NCBI RefSeq assembly: GCF_019443745.1 | Contig: NZ_CP050948.1 | Span: forward strand, 4,654,001 to 4,718,000 | DNA length: 64,000 nt | Direction of reading: 5' to 3' | From: Iamia sp. SCSIO 61187 | GTDB lineage: Bacteria; Actinomycetota; Acidimicrobiia; Acidimicrobiales; Iamiaceae | Shown here: in pieces, positions 59,426 through 64,000 of the stretch | Numbering within the stretch: position 1 is the stretch's first letter | Layout of the letters: the number at the start of each line of letters is the position of its first letter | Position numbers and translations under genes: made by a program | The notes under the pieces: generated by a model | The model's database searches: none | The model's input: only the letters and a program-made list of their open reading frames with translations | What the model was told of the DNA's origin: nothing

Positions 59426-60376
59426 ATGAGCGCACACCCGTGGACGGTCGACGACATCCCCTCGCAGGAGGGACGGACCGTGGTGGTCACCGGCGCCACC
59501 AGCGGGCTGGGCCTGGAGTCGGCCCTCGCCCTGGCCGGCGCCGGGGCCCGGGTGCTCCTGGCGGCCCGCAACGCCGAGAAGGCCGAGCGGGCGCGGTCCC
59601 AGGTCGCGGCGGTGGCGACCGGGCCCGAGCCCGAGGTGGTCGCCCTCGACCTGGCCGACCTGGCCTCGGTGCGCTCGGCGGCGGCCGACATCGCCACGCG
59701 GGCCCCGCAGCTCGACGTCCTCATGAACAACGCCGGCGTCATGGCCCTCCCCCACGCCGAGACGGCCGACGGGTTCGAGATGCAGCTCGGAACGAACCAC
59801 CTCGGCCACTTCGCCCTCACTGGCCTGGTCCTCCCGCAGCTGCTGGCCGCCGACGCCCCCCGGGTCGTCACCACCTCGTCGGGCGCACACAAGGCCGGGC
59901 GCATGCGCTGGGACGACCTCCAGAGCACGAAGAGGTACCAGCGGTGGGTGGCCTACTCGCAGTCGAAGCTGGCCAACCTGCTCTTCACCTACGAGCTCGA
60001 CCGTCGAGCCCGGGCGGCCAAGACGGCGCTCGCGTCCGTCGCCGCCCACCCCGGGTACGCGGCGACCCACCTCCAGGCCGCCGGGCCGGAGATGAGCGGC
60101 AGCACGGTCGGGGTCCGGGTCATGGAGCTGGCCAACCGGGTCGCCGCCCAGTCCGCCGCCGACGGTGCGCTGCCCCAGCTGTACGCCGCGACCATGCCCG
60201 ACGTCCGCGGCGGCGAGTACTTCGGCGCCAGCCGGCTCTTCGAGACCCGCGGGGCCCCGACCCGGGTCGAGAGCACGAAACGCTCGCACTCCCGCGCCGA
60301 CGCCTCCCGCCTGTGGCACGTCTCCGAGCAGCTCACCGACGTCCGCTACCCCTGGCCCGAGGGCGCGACCGCCTGA
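59426..60376 (+). CDS. SDR oxidoreductase (retinol-dehydrogenase-like)
   Basis: The 316-aa product has TGATSGLGLESALAL, NNAGVM, the catalytic SSGAHKA and YSQSKLANLLF. This subgroup includes protochlorophyllide/retinol dehydrogenase-like SDRs, and substrates are varied. A retinal link to the heliorhodopsin at 26792 is tempting but they are 32 kb apart, so not supported. Confidence 0.88.
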   Translation: MSAHPWTVDDIPSQEGRTVVVTGATSGLGLESALALAGAGARVLLAARNAEKAERARSQVAAVATGPEPEVVALDLADLASVRSAAADIATRAPQLDVLMNNAGVMALPHAETADGFEMQLGTNHLGHFALTGLVLPQLLAADAPRVVTTSSGAHKAGRMRWDDLQSTKRYQRWVAYSQSKLANLLFTYELDRRARAAKTALASVAAHPGYAATHLQAAGPEMSGSTVGVRVMELANRVAAQSAADGALPQLYAATMPDVRGGEYFGASRLFETRGAPTRVESTKRSHSRADASRLWHVSEQLTDVRYPWPEGATA

Positions 60377-60446
60377 TCCCAGCCCTGGCCGGGCCCGCCC
60401 CACGTCGGAGGCGAGCCGGGCGCGGAGGCGTCGGTAGCGTCGGGCC

Positions 60447-62048
60447 ATGACGACGACACCCCCGACGACCCGGCGCTGGCCGACCACCTACGGGCCGGGA
60501 GGGATGGTCTGCTCGGTCGACCACCTCGCCTCGTCCGCGGGCATCGAGGTGCTGGCCGCCGGCGGGTCGGCCGCCGACGCCGCCATCGCCGCCAGTGCCG
60601 TCCTCACCGTGACCACGCCCCACATGTGCGGCATGGGCGGCGACCTGTTCGCCCTGGTGCACCACGAGGCGGGGCCGCCCGAGGTCCTCGACGCCGCCGG
60701 GCGCGCCGGCTCGGGCGCCGATGCCGCCCGGCTCCGGGCCGAGGGCCACGCGGTCATGCCCTTCACCGGCGACGTGCGGGCGGCGACCGTCCCCGGCTGC
60801 GTCGACGGCTGGGTCGCCCTGCACGAGCGCCACGGCCGGCTCACGCTGGCCGACGTCCTCGCCCCGGCCATCCGCCTGGCCGGCGACGGGTTCCCCGCCT
60901 CGCCGCTCCTCGTGTTCACCCTCGACCGGCTGGCCGGAGTCGAGGGGTGCGACGAGCTGGTCACCGCCCGCCCGGCGGTGGGCGGGCGGGTCGTCCGGCC
61001 CGAGCTGGCCCGCACCCTCGTCTCGGTGGCCCTCGGCGGGCGCGAGGCGTTCTACGAGGGCGCCTTCGGCCAGGCGCTGGTCGAGGTCGGGCGGGGTGAG
61101 TACGACCCGGCCGACCTGGCGACGCCCGGGGCGACGTGGGTCGACCCCGTCGGGCGCCGGGTCTGGGGCCACGACCTGTGGACCGTGCCGCCGGTGTCGC
61201 AGGGCTACCTGACGGTCCTGTCGGCGGCGATCGTCGAGGCCCTCGTCGGCGACGACCTGCCCGCCGCCACCACCCCCGAGTGGGCCCACCTCCTGGTGGA
61301 GGCGACGCGCCTGGCCGCCCACGACCGCCCCCGGCTCCTCCACGACGGGGCCGACGGGGCCGCCCTGGTGGCCGACGATCGGGTGGCGGCCGCTGCGGCC
61401 CGCTTCGACGCCGCGGCGCGCGCCGACGTCACCGCCCCCACCGCGGGCGGCGGCACGATCTACCTCTGCGCCGTCGACGGCGAGGGCATGGGGGTCAGCC
61501 TCATCCAGTCGAACGCCTCGGGCTACGGCGCCCACGTCGCCGTCCCCGGCACCGGCATCCTCCTCCACAACCGGGGCATCGGGTTCTCGCTCGAGGAGGG
61601 CCACCCCGCCGAGTACGCGGCCGGCCGCAAGCCGCCGCACACCCTGTCGCCCGCGCTCGTGACCCGGCCCGACGGGTCGCTCCGCCAGGTGATCGGCACC
61701 ATGGGCGGGGACTCCCAGCCCCACGTGGTCCTCCAGCTCCTCGCCCGCACGCTCGTGGGCGGCGAGGAGCCCGGCACCGCCCTCGAGGCCCCCCGGTTCG
61801 TCCTCGCCTCCGGGACGGGCCAGGGCTTCGACACCTGGACCGCGCCCGACCAGGTCGTCCGGGTCGAGGCCCACGCCCCCGACGCCTGGGGCACCGGTCT
61901 GGCCGAGCGGGGCCACACGGTCGAGCGGGCGGCCCTCGACCCGGCCGGATTCGGCCACGCCCACGTGATCGAGGTCGGCGAGGACGGGATGCGCGCCGGC
62001 GCGGCCGACGTGCGCAGCGTCATCGGCGCCGCCGTGGCCACCACCTGA
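60447..62048 (+). CDS. Gamma-glutamyltransferase family protein
   Basis: The 533-aa product has GGSAADAAIAASAVLTV, TVPGCVDGWVALHERHG and the autoprocessing/nucleophile Thr337 in GGGTIYLCAVDGEG. There is no signal peptide, so it may be cytoplasmic. The family cleaves gamma-glutamyl bonds in glutathione-like compounds; many actinobacterial members act on other substrates (mycothiol relatives are possible). TAGCGT precedes the ATG by six bases. Confidence 0.9.
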   Translation: MTTTPPTTRRWPTTYGPGGMVCSVDHLASSAGIEVLAAGGSAADAAIAASAVLTVTTPHMCGMGGDLFALVHHEAGPPEVLDAAGRAGSGADAARLRAEGHAVMPFTGDVRAATVPGCVDGWVALHERHGRLTLADVLAPAIRLAGDGFPASPLLVFTLDRLAGVEGCDELVTARPAVGGRVVRPELARTLVSVALGGREAFYEGAFGQALVEVGRGEYDPADLATPGATWVDPVGRRVWGHDLWTVPPVSQGYLTVLSAAIVEALVGDDLPAATTPEWAHLLVEATRLAAHDRPRLLHDGADGAALVADDRVAAAAARFDAAARADVTAPTAGGGTIYLCAVDGEGMGVSLIQSNASGYGAHVAVPGTGILLHNRGIGFSLEEGHPAEYAAGRKPPHTLSPALVTRPDGSLRQVIGTMGGDSQPHVVLQLLARTLVGGEEPGTALEAPRFVLASGTGQGFDTWTAPDQVVRVEAHAPDAWGTGLAERGHTVERAALDPAGFGHAHVIEVGEDGMRAGAADVRSVIGAAVATT

Positions 62049-62057
62049 CCGCTCGGC

Positions 62058-62084
62058 CACGGATGGTGCCAGGCACCATCCGTG
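62058..62084. repeat. GGTGCCAGGCACC palindrome
   Basis: 13-bp arms around a single A form CACGGATGGTGCC-A-GGCACCATCCGTG, ten bases after the gamma-glutamyltransferase stop. Core shared with 37620-37666. Confidence 0.7.
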
Positions 62085-62156
62085 TGCGGCGGCCGGATCG
62101 CCCCGACGCCAGGACGCACGGGTCCGACCGCGCCCGGCGCTACCGTGGCGACGACC

Positions 62157-62255
62157 ATGCCAGCGACGACGGCCGCAGCCGCAGGCGACGAACCCCCCAG
62201 TCCCCAGCTCGCGCCGGATCCGGCTCGCGCCGCCGTCGCCCCCGCGGGGTCGTAG
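62157..62255 (+). CDS. Possible 32-aa small protein upstream of corC
   Basis: ATG 62157 to TAG 62255 encodes an Ala/Pro-rich peptide. TACCGT lies ten bases before it. It ends seven bases before the CNNM gene's GTG and may be an upstream leader frame. No family similarity. Confidence 0.25.
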   Translation: MPATTAAAAGDEPPSPQLAPDPARAAVAPAGS

Positions 62256-62261
62256 CGCACC

Positions 62262-63632
62262 GTGTGGACCGCCCTGGGCCTCCTGGCCGTCGTCGCCCTG
62301 ATCCTGGCCAACGGGTACTTCGTGGCCGCCGAGTTCGCCTTCGTGGCGTCCCGGCGGGCGAAGCTGGAGGAGCGGGCCGAGGACGGTGACCGGCGGGCGC
62401 GCCACGCCGTCCGGGTCCACAAGCGGCTGAGCTTCATGCTCTCCGGTGCCCAGCTGGGCATCACGGTGACCTCGCTGGTCGTCGGCTTCATCGCCGAGCC
62501 GACCCTCGGCCAGGCCCTCGAGCCGGTCATGGGCGCCGTCGGCGTCCCCGAGCGGGCCCAGGCCGGCGTGGCCCTCTCGGTCGGCTTCGTCCTCGCCACC
62601 GCGGCCCAGATGGTCGTCGGCGAGCTGGCCCCCAAGAACCTGGCCATCGCCAAGCCCGAGCCCATCGCCCGGGCCCTGGCCGGCTCCACCCTGGTCTTCC
62701 TCCGTCTCGCCGGCCCGCTGATCCGGGTGTTCGACGGGTCGGCCAACCGCCTGCTGCGGGCCGTCGGCATCGAGCCCGTCGACGAGCTGGTCGGCGGGAT
62801 CTCGGTCGAGGAGCTGGACATCATCGTCGAGGAGTCGGCCGAGCACGGGAAGCTCTCGGTGCGCCAGGCCGCGCTCATGGAGCGGGCCATCGACTTCGGC
62901 ACCCTGCTGGCGGCGGCCGCCATGGTCCCGTGGAACCGGGTCAGCACCATCCCGTCCACCGACACCTGCGAGGACCTGCGGGGCAAGGTGCGCGAGGCCC
63001 ACTCGCGGTTCCCGGTGGTCGACGAGGACGGGGGCGTCTTCGGCGTCGTCCACGCCAAGGACCTGCTCGACGTGGACGACGACGCCCTCCACACCACGCC
63101 CGTGGCCGCCCTGACGCGCCCGCCGCTGGTCGTCCCCGAGACGGCCACCCTCCGCACCGTGCTTGGCGAGCTGCGGAAGGAGGGCACCGAGATGGCCATC
63201 GTCGCCGACGAGCACGGCGGCCCCGCCGGGGTGCTCACCCTCGAGGACATCGTCGAGGAGCTCGTCGGCGACATCAGCGACGAGTACGACCCCGCCCTGC
63301 CCGAGGCCGAGGACGGGGGCGACGGCACCTGGACCGTCCCGGGCCGGCTGCGCCACGACGAGATCGCCCGCTCGACCGGCATCGAGCTGCCCGAGGGCGA
63401 GGGCTACGACACCGTCGCCGGGCTGGTCATGTCCCAGCTCCAGCGGCTCGGCCAGGTCGGCGACCGGGTCGAGGTCGCCGGCGTCGCCATCGAGGTCCTC
63501 GCCCTCGAGGGGTGGGCCATCACCTCGGTGCGCCTGACCCCGCTCGTCGTCGACGACGAGGGCCGGACGACACCGATCGCGGGCGCCTCGGCCCACGGCG
63601 CCTCGACCCCCGACGCGAAGGTGAGCCGATGA
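62262..63632 (+). CDS. CNNM/CorC-HlyC family membrane transporter
   Basis: The 456-aa product (GTG 62262) has the N-terminal CNNM domain with several spans (ILANGYFVAAEFAFVASRRAK, GAQLGITVTSLVVGF), a CBS pair (FPVVDEDGGVFGVVHAKDLLDV and ADEHGGPAGVLTLEDIVEEL) and a C-terminal CorC_HlyC domain. Such proteins mediate Mg2+/Co2+ or Na+ linked transport and depend on nucleotide binding to the CBS pair. It is coupled with a second copy by an ATGA overlap. Confidence 0.92.
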   Translation: MWTALGLLAVVALILANGYFVAAEFAFVASRRAKLEERAEDGDRRARHAVRVHKRLSFMLSGAQLGITVTSLVVGFIAEPTLGQALEPVMGAVGVPERAQAGVALSVGFVLATAAQMVVGELAPKNLAIAKPEPIARALAGSTLVFLRLAGPLIRVFDGSANRLLRAVGIEPVDELVGGISVEELDIIVEESAEHGKLSVRQAALMERAIDFGTLLAAAAMVPWNRVSTIPSTDTCEDLRGKVREAHSRFPVVDEDGGVFGVVHAKDLLDVDDDALHTTPVAALTRPPLVVPETATLRTVLGELRKEGTEMAIVADEHGGPAGVLTLEDIVEELVGDISDEYDPALPEAEDGGDGTWTVPGRLRHDEIARSTGIELPEGEGYDTVAGLVMSQLQRLGQVGDRVEVAGVAIEVLALEGWAITSVRLTPLVVDDEGRTTPIAGASAHGASTPDAKVSR

Positions 63633-64000
63633 GCGCGCCACTGGCGCTGGCGGCCGCGGTCGTGCTCCTGGCCCTGAACGGCTTCTTCGTGGCGGCCGAG
63701 TTCGCCCTCCTCGCCGCCCGCCGCTCCCGCATCGAGCAGCTGGCCTCGGAGGGCGATCGACGGGCCCGCCACGCCCTCAACGGCATCCGGGAGCTGTCGC
63801 TGATGCTGGCCGGGGCCCAGCTGGGCATCACCGTGTGCTCGCTGCTCCTCGGGGCCGTGGCCGAGCCGGCCATCGCCCACCTCCTCGAGGATGTCATCGA
63901 GGGCATCGGCGAGGTGCCCGACGGGGTGCGCCACGGCATCGCCTTCGCCATCGCCCTCTCGATCGTCGTCTTCCTCCACATGGTGGTCGGCGAGATGGCG
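63629..64000 (+). CDS. Second CNNM/CorC-HlyC family protein, C-terminus beyond window
   Basis: The visible 124 residues repeat the CNNM N-terminal domain (LLALNGFFVAAEFALLAARRS, GAQLGITVCSLLLGAVAEP, FLHMVVGEMA). It overlaps the first copy by four bases. The two probably form a heteromer or paralog pair. Confidence 0.9.
   Translation, partial: MSAPLALAAAVVLLALNGFFVAAEFALLAARRSRIEQLASEGDRRARHALNGIRELSLMLAGAQLGITVCSLLLGAVAEPAIAHLLEDVIEGIGEVPDGVRHGIAFAIALSIVVFLHMVVGEMA

Noticed and set aside
59426-60376. Retinol dehydrogenase linked to the heliorhodopsin
   Set aside because: The SDR subgroup is broad and the gene is 32 kb away, in a different context.

Overview
This 64 kb window is GC-rich DNA in which most GC-rich frames are open on both strands. 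Genes are compact and often overlap by four bases (ATGA or GTGA), and many use GTG or TTG starts. The gene set suggests a high-GC actinobacterium: a furA-katG pair, an NDMA-dependent alcohol dehydrogenase, an ANTAR protein, a mycobacterial-type membrane adenylate cyclase, a heliorhodopsin, an ethylmalonyl-CoA mutase and a nifJ-type pyruvate oxidoreductase. An acidimicrobial (Acidimicrobiia) host is the best guess, but that is inference. About ten genes start 6-7 nt after a TANNNT hexamer with no Shine-Dalgarno sequence, which points to frequent leaderless transcription.

Layout. 0-7 kb: a cut clostripain-type lipoprotein, a patatin, small proteins, katG-furA and an alpha/beta hydrolase. 7-16 kb: dodecin, then a minus-strand block of pyruvate phosphate dikinase, a CBS-domain protein, nifJ and a DHO-dehydrogenase-like flavoprotein. 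Three promoters in this block carry the same box, GGGACCTTSGMCCC, at nearly the same distance from a -10-like hexamer. It resembles the DosR/DevR hypoxia box, so the block reads as a candidate low-oxygen pyruvate/PEP regulon. 16-25 kb: a beta-helix lipoprotein, two NTF2/methyltransferase-type genes, a large LuxR regulator with a compensated frameshift, a DnaB-like protein without a P-loop, an alcohol dehydrogenase, an ECF sigma factor and a second methyltransferase. 25-28 kb: STAS, YihY/BrkB, heliorhodopsin and a permease fragment.

29.3-32.1 kb is an accessory patch. It is bounded by two inverted, diverged copies of one small gene and contains an ANTAR-only protein, about 880 bp of decayed sequence and a phosphoesterase lipoprotein. 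32.2-39.4 kb: tRNA-Lys, with a FAD oxidoreductase starting one base after it and carrying an in-frame hairpin insertion. Next come a very small gene whose promoter lies inside a perfect SOS box, a DksA/TraR zinc-finger protein, a DUF35-thiolase operon and stress/response-regulator genes. 39.4-50 kb: GH3 beta-glucosidase, a serine protease with a coiled-coil partner, a PAS-GGDEF-EAL protein, two hydrolases, a flippase and an rRNA/tRNA methyltransferase. 50-64 kb: SDRs, a phosphoesterase with 39-bp tandem repeats, an adenylate cyclase, pirin, ethylmalonyl-CoA mutase, a crcB pair, a gamma-glutamyltransferase and two CNNM/CorC proteins, the last cut by the window end.

The intergenic gaps hold an unusual number of long hairpins. 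One group is a roughly 48-bp unit with GTTCTGT...CAGAAC ends, present twice as direct pairs and once alone. Others have cores GGTGCCAGGCACC, GGGTCWGACCC or TTGTCCGGAA, and one sits inside a coding sequence. Together they look like dispersed REP/MITE-like elements, some of which supply stop codons to neighbouring genes.
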